Source of the DNA: DASQDN01 sp963825845
GTDB taxonomy: Bacteria; Acidobacteriota; Terriglobia; Bryobacterales; Bryobacteraceae
Reading direction: 5' to 3'
Assembly (NCBI GenBank): GCA_963825845.1
Contig: CAWGVL010000059.1
Location: 113,868-177,867 of the forward strand
DNA length: 64,000 nt
A program made the translations under genes and the position numbers. Shown here piece after piece: positions 1 through 9,300 of the stretch; position 1 is the stretch's first letter, and each line of letters opens with the position of its first letter. The notes beneath the pieces were generated by a model. It saw only the letters and a program-made list of their open reading frames with translations, did no database searches and was not told the DNA's origin.

Positions 1-471
1 AGCCTTCGCGATCTGAACGAGGAAGACCCGCTCGAAGTCGAGGCCTCGAAGTTCGGCTTGAACTACATCAAACTCGACGGCAACGTCGCGTGCATGGTGA
101 ATGGCGCCGGGTTGGCCATGGCCACCATGGACATCATCAAATTTGCGGGCGGGAGCCCGGCGAACTTCCTCGACGTCGGCGGTGGGGCCACCGCCGAGCA
201 GGTGAAGAACGCGTTTCGCATTCTGCTCTCCGATCCCAACGTGAAAGCCGTTCTGATCAACATCTTCGGCGGCATCCTCCGCTGCGACACGCTGGCGACG
301 GGTGTGGTGAACGCCGCTCGGGAGCTGAACATCAAAATTCCGATCGTGGTCCGGATGGAGGGCACGAACGTGGAACTTGGCCAGAAGATCCTGGCCGAAT
401 CCGGCATGAACTTCACGATTGCCGATGGCATGAGAGACGCGGCAGAGAAAGTGGTGAGGCTGGCTCGATGA
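1..471 (+). CDS. sucC: Succinyl-CoA synthetase beta subunit (C-terminal part)
   Basis: The reading frame is open from the first base, so the start lies upstream of the window and 156 C-terminal residues are visible. SucC with SucD forms the ADP- or GDP-forming succinyl-CoA ligase of the TCA cycle in the cytoplasm. The visible part is the carboxy-terminal Rossmann-like CoA-ligase domain. It shows the family stretches FLDVGGGA, NIFGGILRCD and VVRMEGTNVELG, the last being the beta-subunit contact with the CoA-binding alpha subunit. The stop overlaps the sucD start as ATGA, which implies translational coupling that keeps the two subunits equal. Identity is secure; only the missing N-terminus (ATP-grasp domain) cannot be checked. 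Confidence 0.97.
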   Translation, partial: SLRDLNEEDPLEVEASKFGLNYIKLDGNVACMVNGAGLAMATMDIIKFAGGSPANFLDVGGGATAEQVKNAFRILLSDPNVKAVLINIFGGILRCDTLATGVVNAARELNIKIPIVVRMEGTNVELGQKILAESGMNFTIADGMRDAAEKVVRLAR

Positions 472-1343
472 GTGTACTGGTCAACGAAAACACGCGAGTA
501 ATCGTACAGGGATTCACCGGAAAAGAAGGCACATTCCACGCGCAACAGTCGATTGCCTACGGAACGAAAGTTGTGGGCGGTGTCACTCCGGCCAAGGGCG
601 GGACAAAACACCTCGATCTGCCTGTCTTCAATACGGTCGAGGACGCAGTACGTGAGACCGGCGCCAATGCCTCAGTGATCTTCGTGCCGCCTCCCTTCGC
701 AGCCGACGCCATCATGGAAGCGGCCGATGCGAAACTGCCGCTCGTCGTTTGCATTACGGAAGGTATTCCCGCGCTCGACATGGTCCGAGCCTGGAATTAT
801 CTCAAAGGCAAGCAAACCCGCCTCATCGGACCGAATTGCCCCGGCGTCATCTCTCCAGGCAAGTGCAAGATCGGCATCATGCCAGCCCATATTCACAAGG
901 AGGGCAAAGTCGGCGTCGTGTCCCGCTCAGGCACTCTGACGTATGAGGCTGTCGGTCAATTGACGAAGCTCGGCATCGGCCAGTCGACTTGTATCGGCAT
1001 CGGTGGCGATCCCATCATCGGCACGACATTCGTCGATGCCATCCAGCTCTTCAATGAAGATCCGGACACGGAAGCGATCATCATGATCGGTGAAATCGGC
1101 GGGAATGCGGAAGAGACCGCGGCCGAGTACATCAAGGCGAACGTGAAGAAGCCGGTTGTCGGCTTTATCGCGGGTCAGACAGCGCCCCCGGGACGCCGCA
1201 TGGGACACGCCGGCGCGATCATCTCAGGCGGGTCGGGCAAAGCATCCGACAAGATCGACGCGATGAAAGCAGCGGGAATCACCGTTTGCGATTCGCCCGC
1301 CGAAATGGGCGAGAAGATGCAGGCGCGGCTGAAGAAGCAGTAG
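468..1343 (+). CDS. sucD: Succinyl-CoA synthetase alpha subunit
   Basis: This 291-residue protein is of normal family length. It begins MSVLVNENTRVIVQGFTG, the usual N-terminus with the CoA-binding Rossmann motif GFTGKEG at about residues 17-23. Further signatures are IGPNCPGVISPG near residue 120 and GHAGAIISGG near residue 245. The latter carries the histidine that is phosphorylated during catalysis and passes phosphate to the nucleotide site on SucC. The start overlaps the sucC stop by 4 bases. An upstream in-frame ATG at 90 would add an out-of-context N-terminus lying inside sucC, so it was not used. ndk follows after 25 bases in the same direction, as in many bacteria. Confidence 0.98.
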   Translation: MSVLVNENTRVIVQGFTGKEGTFHAQQSIAYGTKVVGGVTPAKGGTKHLDLPVFNTVEDAVRETGANASVIFVPPPFAADAIMEAADAKLPLVVCITEGIPALDMVRAWNYLKGKQTRLIGPNCPGVISPGKCKIGIMPAHIHKEGKVGVVSRSGTLTYEAVGQLTKLGIGQSTCIGIGGDPIIGTTFVDAIQLFNEDPDTEAIIMIGEIGGNAEETAAEYIKANVKKPVVGFIAGQTAPPGRRMGHAGAIISGGSGKASDKIDAMKAAGITVCDSPAEMGEKMQARLKKQ

Positions 1344-1368
1344 TAGCCCCACTACAAGGACATTTCGA

Positions 1369-1782
1369 ATGGAACGTACATTTGCAATCATCAAGCCAGA
1401 CGCTGTCGCTGCCGGAAAGGCCGGCGCGATCCTGGCCAAGATCGAAGAGACCGGATTTAAGATTCTCGGGATGAAGATGACGCGGCTCAGCCAGGCTCAG
1501 GCCGAGGGCTTCTATGCCGTCCACAAGGAACGCGGCTTCTTCAACAGCCTCGTCACCTTCATGACCGAGGGTCCGGTAGTTGTGCTCGCACTGGAGCGTG
1601 ACAATGCGATCGCAAAGTGGCGCGAATTAATGGGCGCAACGAACCCGGCGAACGCCGCGGAGGGCACCATCCGCAAACAATTCGCCGAGAGCATTGAGCG
1701 CAACTCAGTGCACGGATCAGATGCAGCGGAAACGGCTGCGGTCGAGATTCCTTTCTTCTTCGCGGCCGCCGAACTCCTCTAG
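1369..1782 (+). CDS. ndk: Nucleoside diphosphate kinase
   Basis: This 137-residue protein has the standard length of bacterial Ndk. It transfers the gamma-phosphate from ATP to nucleoside diphosphates through a phosphohistidine. The N-terminus MERTFAIIKPDAV is the family signature. The active-site histidine lies in RNSVHGSD at about residues 113-120, with RGFFNSLV and GATNP also in place. It sits 25 bases after sucD and is probably co-transcribed, fitting its role of interconverting the nucleotide made by succinyl-CoA synthetase. Its stop codon abuts the stop of the convergent SDR gene with no spacer, so no separate terminator fits between them. Confidence 0.98.
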   Translation: MERTFAIIKPDAVAAGKAGAILAKIEETGFKILGMKMTRLSQAQAEGFYAVHKERGFFNSLVTFMTEGPVVVLALERDNAIAKWRELMGATNPANAAEGTIRKQFAESIERNSVHGSDAAETAAVEIPFFFAAAELL

Positions 1783-2787
1783 TTACTCGCGGCGGCTGCG
1801 TATCGCTTGCGTGGCCGCCAGTCCCACTGCCAGCATCAACGCCCCGGTCATCAATGGATGCATCGCTGCCTTGGTGTAGTAGCTCGTCTCCATGACATGA
1901 CCCGGATAGGGCCCGCGTTCCCGTGGATCATTGGTGGCGCTGTACAAGCCATCCGGACGCGGTTGCTCGATCTCATCCCGCTTCTGCTGCTCGAACATGG
2001 TCTTTTCCATGTACTTGTCAGCCAGGCGCGGCGCATAGTATCCCATCGCCGACATACCTTTGCCGCCGCTGCCGACGAACATGTCCCGCACCGGATTCTC
2101 TGCCGCATGGAGGATCGCTTCGGCAACCGTCTCGGGTGCGTACACGGGAGGAGGCAGACTCGGCTTTCGATCCAGGTAGCTCTTGGCATGATCGATGTAG
2201 GGAGTAGCGATCCCTCCAGGCTTGATCAAAGTAACCGAGATGGGCGCGCGTTCTTCTTCGAGTTCCATCCGGAGCGCATCCGTGAATGCCTTCACGGCGT
2301 GCTTCGACGCCGAATATGTGCCCTGCAACGGGATCGCGCGATCCGATACCGTGCTGCCGATATTGATCAGCGCGCCACCTCGATTCCGGAGATAATCGCA
2401 AGCCACTTTGGAGCCATAAACGACGCCCCAGAAGTTCGTCTCGAACAGACGCCGCTGATCTTCTATCGGGACCTCTAAAACCTTGCCGTATATTGAGACA
2501 CCCGCGTTATTAACCCACGTATCGAATGAGCCGAAGTGGAGGCGCGCCTGCTCCGCGACTTTCCGCATGTCAGCCTCATGCCCTACGTCGGCGCGGACAT
2601 ACGTAGCGTTCGGTCCGATCTCCTGGCAGATCCGCTCCAACGTCTCATCGCTGCGGGCCGCGAGGACCAGGCGCGCGCCACGCTTCGCCGCCATGCGAGC
2701 CGTCGTGAGGCCGATGCCGCTGCTTGCGCCAGTGATCACAATTACTTGCTCTTCCACTGGCTTCAGGTTCAACTTTCGGGGCTTCAT
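1783..2787 (-). CDS. SDR family oxidoreductase with C-terminal membrane segment
   Basis: This 334-residue short-chain dehydrogenase has the cofactor motif TGASSGIG near residue 21, the NNAG motif near 97 and the catalytic YSASK near 163. The Ser partner is in the INIGSTVSD strand. Classical SDRs are ~250 residues. The extra C-terminal 80 residues end in a hydrophobic stretch (GALMLAVGLAATQA) followed by RSRRE, which suggests a membrane anchor. The start at 2787 was chosen because a longer version (from 2925) adds 46 residues that overlap the upstream MFS gene and match no SDR N-terminus. It follows the MFS pump after 53 bases on the same strand, so the two may share a transcript. The substrate is unknown. 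Confidence 0.9.
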   Translation of the reverse strand: MKPRKLNLKPVEEQVIVITGASSGIGLTTARMAAKRGARLVLAARSDETLERICQEIGPNATYVRADVGHEADMRKVAEQARLHFGSFDTWVNNAGVSIYGKVLEVPIEDQRRLFETNFWGVVYGSKVACDYLRNRGGALINIGSTVSDRAIPLQGTYSASKHAVKAFTDALRMELEEERAPISVTLIKPGGIATPYIDHAKSYLDRKPSLPPPVYAPETVAEAILHAAENPVRDMFVGSGGKGMSAMGYYAPRLADKYMEKTMFEQQKRDEIEQPRPDGLYSATNDPRERGPYPGHVMETSYYTKAAMHPLMTGALMLAVGLAATQAIRSRRE

Positions 2788-2840
2788 GATGCCTGTAGGA
2801 CGGGATGAGCCGCGATATTGCGGCGCGGTAACCGTGAGGA

Positions 2841-4025
2841 TCACCCCATCACCGGCGCTGCCGTTTGCTTTGAAGAACGTAACATCAGTCCGAGCCCGGC
2901 GCTCACCGCCGCGGCGAGGGCCCACAGATGTAACTGCCCGTGCTGGATCAGCAGACCCGCAAGGAACGGAGCCGTGATCTGCGCGATTGATTGCAGGGAT
3001 TGCGTCAGACCCAGCACGCTACCTTGTTCGCCCCGGTTGGTTTCAAGCGTGATCAACGTTGTCAACGCGGGCCGTACTACGCCGGTGCCGCAAGCGATGA
3101 ATGCAGTAACAATCAGCAAATTCGTGATTCCGAACGTCCACGCCAGGGCCGCAAAAGAAAACACGCAAATCGCCAGCCCGCTCCGTACGAGTTTCCAGTC
3201 ACCGAATGCCTTCGACAATCGACCGATCAGCCCGCCTTGCAGAATGACGCCCAAGATACCGACATACGCGTACACGTAGCCGACTTCCTTCGGCCCGAAC
3301 GCATGGCCTTCCCAAGTGAACCTGCGCTCGGCGAACAGCGGGAACCCCGACATGAACAGCGCAAAGCAGAACATGAAGGCGAAGAACTGCCAAAGTAAGT
3401 TGGAAAGTCCGGGTTGACGGAAGTATCCAGCGTAGGAGCCCCAACCGAGGACACTGAGGCGCCGTTCATCCGAGCCGGAAACAGGCTTGTGTTTCGGGAG
3501 AAGTACGGCCGTGGCCAGAATGCTCAATGCGGACAGGAACATGGCGGCGTACACCGGGTATCGGATATTGAACTGCGCGAGATAGCCTGACATCGCGGGT
3601 CCAATGAGGAAACCAAGGCCGAAGGCGATACCGATCACGGCGAATGACTTCGTCCGGTCTTCCGGCTTGGTGACATCCGCGATGTACGCCTGCGCCAAGG
3701 AGATGTTTCCTGCCGTAATTCCATCGATCACCCTCGACAGGAAGATCAGCCAGAGCGAGTCCGCGAAGGCCAGCAGCACGAAGCCGAACAGCGTCCCGAC
3801 CTGGCTCACCAACAACAGTGGCTTCCGGCCGGCACGATCGGAGAGGCGCCCCAGCAACGGACCACCGAAAAGCTGGCAAAGCGCGTACACCGAAATCAGC
3901 AATCCGGCGCCGAGAGGACCAGCTCCGTGGTGCTCCGCGTAAAACGGAAGCAAGGGATACATGATGGTCATCCCCAGGATGTCAACGACTATGATCAGGA
4001 AAATCGGCAGCAGCGCGGATGGCAC
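2841..4025 (-). CDS. MFS efflux transporter (TetA-like drug antiporter)
   Basis: This 394-residue major facilitator has about 12 hydrophobic segments. The signature loop between TM2 and TM3 reads GRLSDRAGRKP, as in the DHA1/TetA multidrug and tetracycline antiporters. DGITAGNISLAQAYIADVT and GLGFLIGPAMSG match motifs of the same group (TM4-TM5). It would export a small molecule across the inner membrane using the proton gradient. The start is GTG at 4025; the ATG nine bases upstream (4034) opens only a two-codon frame (ATG AAG TAA) that ends directly before the GTG. A hairpin followed by seven U residues lies 45-82 bases upstream on the same strand (4070-4107), so expression may be controlled by attenuation. 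The substrate cannot be read from the sequence. Confidence 0.92.
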   Translation of the reverse strand: MPSALLPIFLIIVVDILGMTIMYPLLPFYAEHHGAGPLGAGLLISVYALCQLFGGPLLGRLSDRAGRKPLLLVSQVGTLFGFVLLAFADSLWLIFLSRVIDGITAGNISLAQAYIADVTKPEDRTKSFAVIGIAFGLGFLIGPAMSGYLAQFNIRYPVYAAMFLSALSILATAVLLPKHKPVSGSDERRLSVLGWGSYAGYFRQPGLSNLLWQFFAFMFCFALFMSGFPLFAERRFTWEGHAFGPKEVGYVYAYVGILGVILQGGLIGRLSKAFGDWKLVRSGLAICVFSFAALAWTFGITNLLIVTAFIACGTGVVRPALTTLITLETNRGEQGSVLGLTQSLQSIAQITAPFLAGLLIQHGQLHLWALAAAVSAGLGLMLRSSKQTAAPVMG

Positions 4026-4069
4026 TTACTTCATGATAGATGCCGGGTCCGAAAGGCCTGCTTCGGAAC

Positions 4070-4107
4070 AAAAAAACGGGCAGGTCTGCCTCCGAGACAG
4101 ACCCGCC
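4070..4107 (-). terminator. Rho-independent terminator / possible attenuator before the MFS gene
   Basis: Read on the minus strand, a 10-bp stem (4107-4098 with 4088-4079, one G-U pair) closes a 9-base loop. Two bases later comes a run of seven U (complement of 4076-4070). This is a full intrinsic terminator pointing left, yet it lies upstream of the MFS start at 4025 and downstream of no recognisable minus-strand gene. On the plus strand there is no T-run and one A-C mismatch, so it is directional. Either it shields the pump from read-through or it is the terminator arm of a leader attenuator. Confidence 0.75.
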
Positions 4108-4278
4108 GAAGTGTGAGCCAACCAGGGGGAGGGAAATCTCATTCCTCTGCTCTGAAAGGCGAAGGAGGAGGCCGAAAACGATCAGGAGCAGAAGAATCCT
4201 GGTCTCCTCACCCTCTCTTTCGGGCAGAGGCCCGGTTGACTACCGTGTTATCCTCTCCTTGGAGCGTGCTGCGAAGCA

Positions 4279-4308
4279 CGTATAACAGTCTCCCGAAAAT
4301 TGATCCAA
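4279..4308 (-). promoter_or_regulatory. Possible promoter for the MFS leader
   Basis: On the minus strand TTGGAT (4308-4303) and TATACG (4284-4279) are separated by 18 bases, a partial match to -35 and -10 boxes. A transcript starting near 4272 would run ~165 bases to the terminator-like hairpin at 4107-4070. A hairpin with a 4-base loop (4265-4280) and an AGGAGAGG ribosome-binding-like sequence lie just after the -10. The rest of the 4108-4485 gap contains no convincing gene on either strand. The promoter call is weak and rests on box similarity only. Confidence 0.3.
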
Positions 4309-4485
4309 CACTCAATTTAAAGGAGTTCGTCTCGGTTTTACGCGCTGGTGTGCAAGCTCCGGCTCATGGCCATGGAGAAGTCTGAAGGCGCGCGGAGGGC
4401 TCCGCCCCTGTTTCGTTGGGGGTCAATGAAGGAGACTGAGACGGCCAAGTGGTGCGCTCCGCAATCTCTCTTTACCCAGCCATTC

Positions 4486-5268
4486 ATGAACATTCTCTTC
4501 ATCGGGGACATCTTTGCTTCAGCGGGCCGAAGCATCGTCGCCGAGAAACTCCGTTCTATCCTCACTTCGGAGTACATCGATCTCGCCATCGCAAACGCGG
4601 AGAACTCCGCGGGGGGATTTGGCATCACTCCGCTGATCGCGGAGGAGCTTTTCAAAATGGGACTGGAGGTGTTAACCTCCGGCAATCATATCTGGGACAA
4701 GCGTGAAATCTACGAGTACCTGGATCGAGATTCGCGTCTCCTCCGGCCGGGCAACTACGTCGATGACCTCCCCGGACGCGGCTATACTGTCGTTCGCGCA
4801 AAGAACGGAGTTCAGGTCGCCGTCATCAACCTGCAAGGGCGCTCGCACATGCAACCGATCGACTGCCCTTTCCGTAAGGCGGATCAAATCCTCGAGGAGA
4901 TCGATCCTTCCGTGAAAGTACGCTTCGTCGACTTCCATGCCGAACTCACCAGCGAAAAGATGGCAATGGGCTGGCATCTGAACGGCCGCGTATCCGCCGT
5001 CATCGGGACCCACACGCACGTCCCTACCGCTGACACTCGCATCCTATCGGGCGGTACCGCGTACCAGACAGATGCGGGCATGACCGGGCCTTATAATTCC
5101 GTCATCGGCGTCGACAAAGACATCATTCTCAGGCGGTTCATGACCTCGGTCGGCTCGAGAATGGAGGCGGCCCGGGGTGGTGTCGAATTACACTCGGTCA
5201 TCGTGGATGTCGACGAAACGACCGGTAAAGCGCGCTCGATCAAGCGATATACCGTCGCGGAAGGATGA
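4486..5268 (+). CDS. YmdB-family metallophosphoesterase (cyclic nucleotide phosphodiesterase)
   Basis: This 260-residue protein belongs to the TIGR00282/YmdB family of di-iron metallophosphoesterases that cleave 2',3'- or 3',5'-cyclic nucleotides. Metal ligands are visible in order: FIGDIF (Asp8), ANAENSAGG (Glu/Asn), TSGNHIWD (Asn-His), IGTHTHVPTAD (the HTH pair) and TDAGMTG near residue 200. The start at 4486 gives MNILFIGDIFASAGR, the normal family N-terminus. An upstream ATG (4348) adds 46 residues unlike the family. The aldo/keto reductase gene follows after 12 bases. In other bacteria YmdB affects RNase Y-dependent gene expression and biofilm choice; that role is only family knowledge here. 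Confidence 0.93.
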   Translation: MNILFIGDIFASAGRSIVAEKLRSILTSEYIDLAIANAENSAGGFGITPLIAEELFKMGLEVLTSGNHIWDKREIYEYLDRDSRLLRPGNYVDDLPGRGYTVVRAKNGVQVAVINLQGRSHMQPIDCPFRKADQILEEIDPSVKVRFVDFHAELTSEKMAMGWHLNGRVSAVIGTHTHVPTADTRILSGGTAYQTDAGMTGPYNSVIGVDKDIILRRFMTSVGSRMEAARGGVELHSVIVDVDETTGKARSIKRYTVAEG

Positions 5269-5280
5269 TACGCTAGGCCC

Positions 5281-6240
5281 ATGCGGCGTAGGTCATTCTT
5301 CGGTAGTGCAGCGGCGGCGGCAGGATTCGCAGCCTCCTCTCCAGCAGCCCCGATCAAGGCAGGCGACATCCCGAAACGTACGTTCGGAAAGACGGGCGAG
5401 AAGCTTACGATCATTGGTCCCGCCGGTGGGCGCTTCCCGATGATCACGTTTGAAGAAGCCAAGGCGATCACGTGGCGAGCCTACGAACTCGGGATCAACT
5501 ACTTCGACACCGCGAGATTGTATTGGAATGGCAAATCGGAGGAAGTCTACGGTGAAGTGCTTCAGCCGGTCCGCAAGAAGGTCTTCATCACCAGCAAATG
5601 CCATCTGTATTCAAAAGCTGAGGCCATGCAGGCGCTGGAGGCCTCATTGAAGGCTCTTCGCACCGATTACATTGATCTCTGGCAGATTCACCAGGTCGGT
5701 GAAATGAAGGAAGTGGAGCAGATCTTCGGACCCGGCGGATCTATAGAAGCGTTCGAACAGGCCAAGACTCAAGGCAAGTGCCGCTTCATCGGATTCACCG
5801 GCCATCGTGACCCGAAGGTCCACTTGGAGATGCTGAAGCGTTACGACAAATACGATACGATCCTGATGCCGCTGAATCCCGCCGATCCCGGGTATTTGTC
5901 ATTCGAGAAGGATGTCCTTCCGGTCGCAGTGCAGCGCGGCATGGGTATCCAGGGCATGAAGAGCACAGCGAACTCGAAGCTGCTTCACTCGATTAGCCTC
6001 AAGGACTGCTTGTCCTATGTGCTGAGCTTGCCGATCCATTCTCTTGCGTTAGGATGCACAACCATCGGCCAGCTTGAAGACGACGTTCGCATCGCTCAGC
6101 AGTTCAAGCAGATGACGCCCGAGCAGATGGTGGCCCTCCGAACACGCGCGGATAAGTTCAAAGGACCTGCGCTGGAAGATTGGAAGCGGAACATCCAGCA
6201 GGCGAGCGCTCCCGTGTATCGGGACGGCGTCATCGCGTAG
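5281..6240 (+). CDS. Tat-exported aldo/keto reductase
   Basis: This 319-residue protein opens with a twin-arginine type signal (MRRRSFFGSAAAAAGFA) and then an aldo/keto reductase TIM barrel. The catalytic tetrad is visible as Asp and Tyr in YFDTARLYWNG (around residues 79-84), Lys in ITSKCH (near 104) and His in WQIHQV (near 139). NADP(H)-dependent reduction of an aldehyde or ketone is the family reaction. Export through Tat implies folding with cofactor in the cytoplasm and action in the periplasm, a pattern common in Acidobacteriota and Planctomycetota. It lies 12 bases after the ymdB-like gene. The substrate is unknown. Confidence 0.9.
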   Translation: MRRRSFFGSAAAAAGFAASSPAAPIKAGDIPKRTFGKTGEKLTIIGPAGGRFPMITFEEAKAITWRAYELGINYFDTARLYWNGKSEEVYGEVLQPVRKKVFITSKCHLYSKAEAMQALEASLKALRTDYIDLWQIHQVGEMKEVEQIFGPGGSIEAFEQAKTQGKCRFIGFTGHRDPKVHLEMLKRYDKYDTILMPLNPADPGYLSFEKDVLPVAVQRGMGIQGMKSTANSKLLHSISLKDCLSYVLSLPIHSLALGCTTIGQLEDDVRIAQQFKQMTPEQMVALRTRADKFKGPALEDWKRNIQQASAPVYRDGVIA

Positions 6241-6255
6241 CCCTCGTCCTATAAA

Positions 6256-6306
6256 GTAAAAAGCGCGGCCTGAGCATTCACCGCCCACGCCGCGCTTAAG
6301 TTTTTA
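6256..6306. terminator. Bidirectional terminator between convergent genes
   Basis: A perfect 9-bp stem (AAGCGCGGC, 6261-6269, with 6289-6297) closes a 19-base loop. It is followed by a T-rich stretch on the plus side (TTTTTA at 6301-6306) and by TTTTTACTTTAT on the minus side. It sits between the stop of the aldo/keto reductase (6240) and the stop of the convergent TonB receptor (6312), so it can serve both. Confidence 0.85.
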
Positions 6307-6311
6307 TCCCG

Positions 6312-9300
6312 TCAGAACGAGTACCGCATTCCCAGTTGAATCTGGCGCGACGTACCCAATCCAACCGTGCGGCCCACCGTGGACGTGATCACTCCAAATC
6401 CGGGAGCGTTCGCTGTCGAAAAAGCCTGCCCCGGCTGTAACGACGGCAGAGCGTTCGGCAGGGTCGCCGGAGGATTCGAGAAGTTGACACGGTTCAGGAT
6501 GTTGTAAAAATCGGCGCGAAACTCCAGCGATTGTGTTTCAGAGAACTTCACTCGCTTCGATAGCATCATGTCGAGCTGTGAGAACCCCGGTCCTCGGAGC
6601 GCATTGCGACCGAGATTCCCATATTCTCCCGGAGCAGGAACGCTGAACGCCGCTGGGTTCAGCCATTGCAAGCCATTTCGATCCTTGATGTATGGATCGA
6701 CTCCCGGCACGACATTCGGCCGCCGCGTGGCGCGCGATGCTCCACCGCCCGGCGTATTGATTACCGCGATTGTGCCCGGCGCGCCCAACGAGGAAACCAC
6801 GCGGCCGGAAGCATCGACGTTCACGACATCGGGCCGAACCATGAAGACGTTGATCGGTAGGCCGGTTCTCAGATTTATCATGCTGCTGATGCTCCAGCCG
6901 CCTGCAATTTTCGACGCCCATCCTTCTCTCAGGAACTTACGCTGATTGCCGAATGGAAGCTCATAAATAGCGTTCAGGTAGGCATAGTGCCGGATGTCGG
7001 CGGGTCCATCGCCACGGTCACATTCGAAGCAGAACGGATTCTGTACAGTAATTGCCTCATTCGATCCCTGTGACGTACCAAGGCTATGCGACCACGCGTA
7101 TTGCATACCGACGGTGAGCCCCTGCGCATACCGTCTCGTCAGTCCCAACTGCAGCGCGTTGTAAGAATCGCGCCCGCCGCTGGTCTTGTAATCGATTTCG
7201 CCGAACGCCGGGTTCTGTCTCGTCACGGCGCCGGTTGTTGGGTTCACGCCCGTGATCAGGTTGGTTATGCTGCGCTGAAACAGGTTTCGTCCGAGACTTC
7301 CCGTATAACCGACCTGGCCGACGAACTCGAACGGCAGTACCTGCTGAATATTCACGCCGAACTGAATGTTGCGTTCCGGAACTCGGTATCCATTTACGTC
7401 ATACGCTCGCGGAGTTTGCGGCGGCAGAGCGCCCGACGTAAGGGCAGCGAGGTTCGCGGGATAGCGTTGACCACCCAGTGTGAAACGATTCACATCACTC
7501 TCGATCGGTTGAATCAGGTCCTCATACTGGCCGGGGCCATAGTAGACGCCGGCCCCGATGCGAATCACCGTCCGGTTCTGAAGCGCGCTCGGAGCCCACG
7601 TCAGACCGACGCGCGGCCCGAATGCCTTGTTATCGGCTCTGTAGAACTGTGTCCTGGGATCGAGCAACTGGACCGTGCCCGCATCGAAGAGACTTACTCG
7701 ATTGTCCTTTTCCCGGTTCGGCGTGTAGTACTCGTACCGCATGCCATAGTTCAACGTCAGATTCGGACGAATTCGCCACTCGTCCTGCAAATATCCGATG
7801 TAGTATTCCTGTTCGCCCACGCGGAAACCGAGGTCGCCGATATAGGCCACAGTGGCGCCGGTGTTCGAGAGAAAGTTATTCAGATTGCTGTAGGAATAAG
7901 TCACGCCTCCCAACTGATTCAGCGGTATCCGGATGGCGCGGAACTCGAACCCCGCCTTGATCTGATGGTTGCCCGCGAGATAGCTGAAGTTGTCGAGGAT
8001 CGTGTACGTTTTCCCTCGATAATCCGAGCCGCGTCCATTGCCCGCGCTGGACTGGCGAGTGGTTCCGCCTGGAGCAGCCACTCCACTCGGAGCGCCGCCA
8101 TTGACACCCGGTTGAACGATACTCCCGCTGATGTTGATCAGCGTGCCCTCCAAACCGGGCACTCCGGGCAGAACACTCAGTGTCGTTGGGGCTCGATTCA
8201 GACCTACTTTGAATTCGTTCACCGAACGTGCGCTGACCGTCGAGTTCAGAACCGCAACAAAATTGTCAGGCTTGTTCGTCGCCAGAATGCGGCGCGGTGT
8301 AACAGTATTGTCGGGAGCGTCCAGTTCACCGATGTCTTTCAGATAGCGAACGTATAGACGTTGTGTCGGCGAGATGTTGTAATCGACGCGGCCATTGAAA
8401 TAAGTCTCGTTGAGCCTCGAGACCGCGACCCGCTGCGCCAGATCGATATCCGGATTGTTTGTGCTTTGGAAACCCGTCGGAAAGCCAGTCAGAAGAGGAG
8501 CGATCTCGGGCACGGCACGAGACCGCGCAGCTGCGCTCGGCACCGTCTCGAGCACATTCAAACCCGCCCGCTGCCGCAAGGCTTCGAAGCTACCGAAGAA
8601 GAACAGCTTGTCCTTCACGATCGGGCCACCAATGTTTGCGCCGAACTGGTTCAGGCGAAGCTTCGACTTCTCTGCCCCGTCAAAGAAATTGCGAGCGTCC
8701 AGTTTGTCGTTCCGGAGATACTCAAAGAGCGCGCCGTGGAACTGGTTGCCACCGGACTTCGAAACGACATTGATCTGTCCGCCTGTCCCCGTTCCGTACT
8801 CGGCTGGATACAGTGCCGAATCCACTCGAAACTCCTGGATCGACTCGACACTGTTCTGCAATCTGAATTGCGAGCCGCTCACCGTAAGCCATCCCGGAGC
8901 AGTATCGAAAACGGCGGATGCGTCCACACCGTCATAACGGAACTGATTTTGTTCCGTTGCTTTGCCGTTGAATCGAACTTTGTCGAAGGCTCCGTCGCCC
9001 GTATTGGTAGCACCCGGAGCAGTCAATGCGAGAAGTGAGTAAGTGCGCCCGTTTACCGGTAGTTCCTGCACCTCGCGCGCGGTCACGTTTGACCCGATAC
9101 GGGCCGAACTGGTGTCTACTGTTGCCCCCGTGCTTTCGACGACCTGAACGACTGTAGCTTGCGAGGAGATGTCGAGCGCTGCATCGAGATTACGAACCTG
9201 GCCGACACTGAGTTCCAGGGCCTTCTTTACTTCCTGGAATCCGGCCGAGCTAATAACGACCTCATATGGCCCCGGCTGCAGTTGTTGCAGCACATAGAGG

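Noticed and set aside
90..467. N-terminal extension of sucD
   Set aside because: The frame is open upstream but lies inside sucC and encodes Arg/His-rich noise; the ATGA overlap marks the true start.
7086..8357. 423-residue plus-strand ORF
   Set aside because: It lies entirely antisense to an intact TonB receptor with clear domains; composition is Arg-rich and shows no family likeness.
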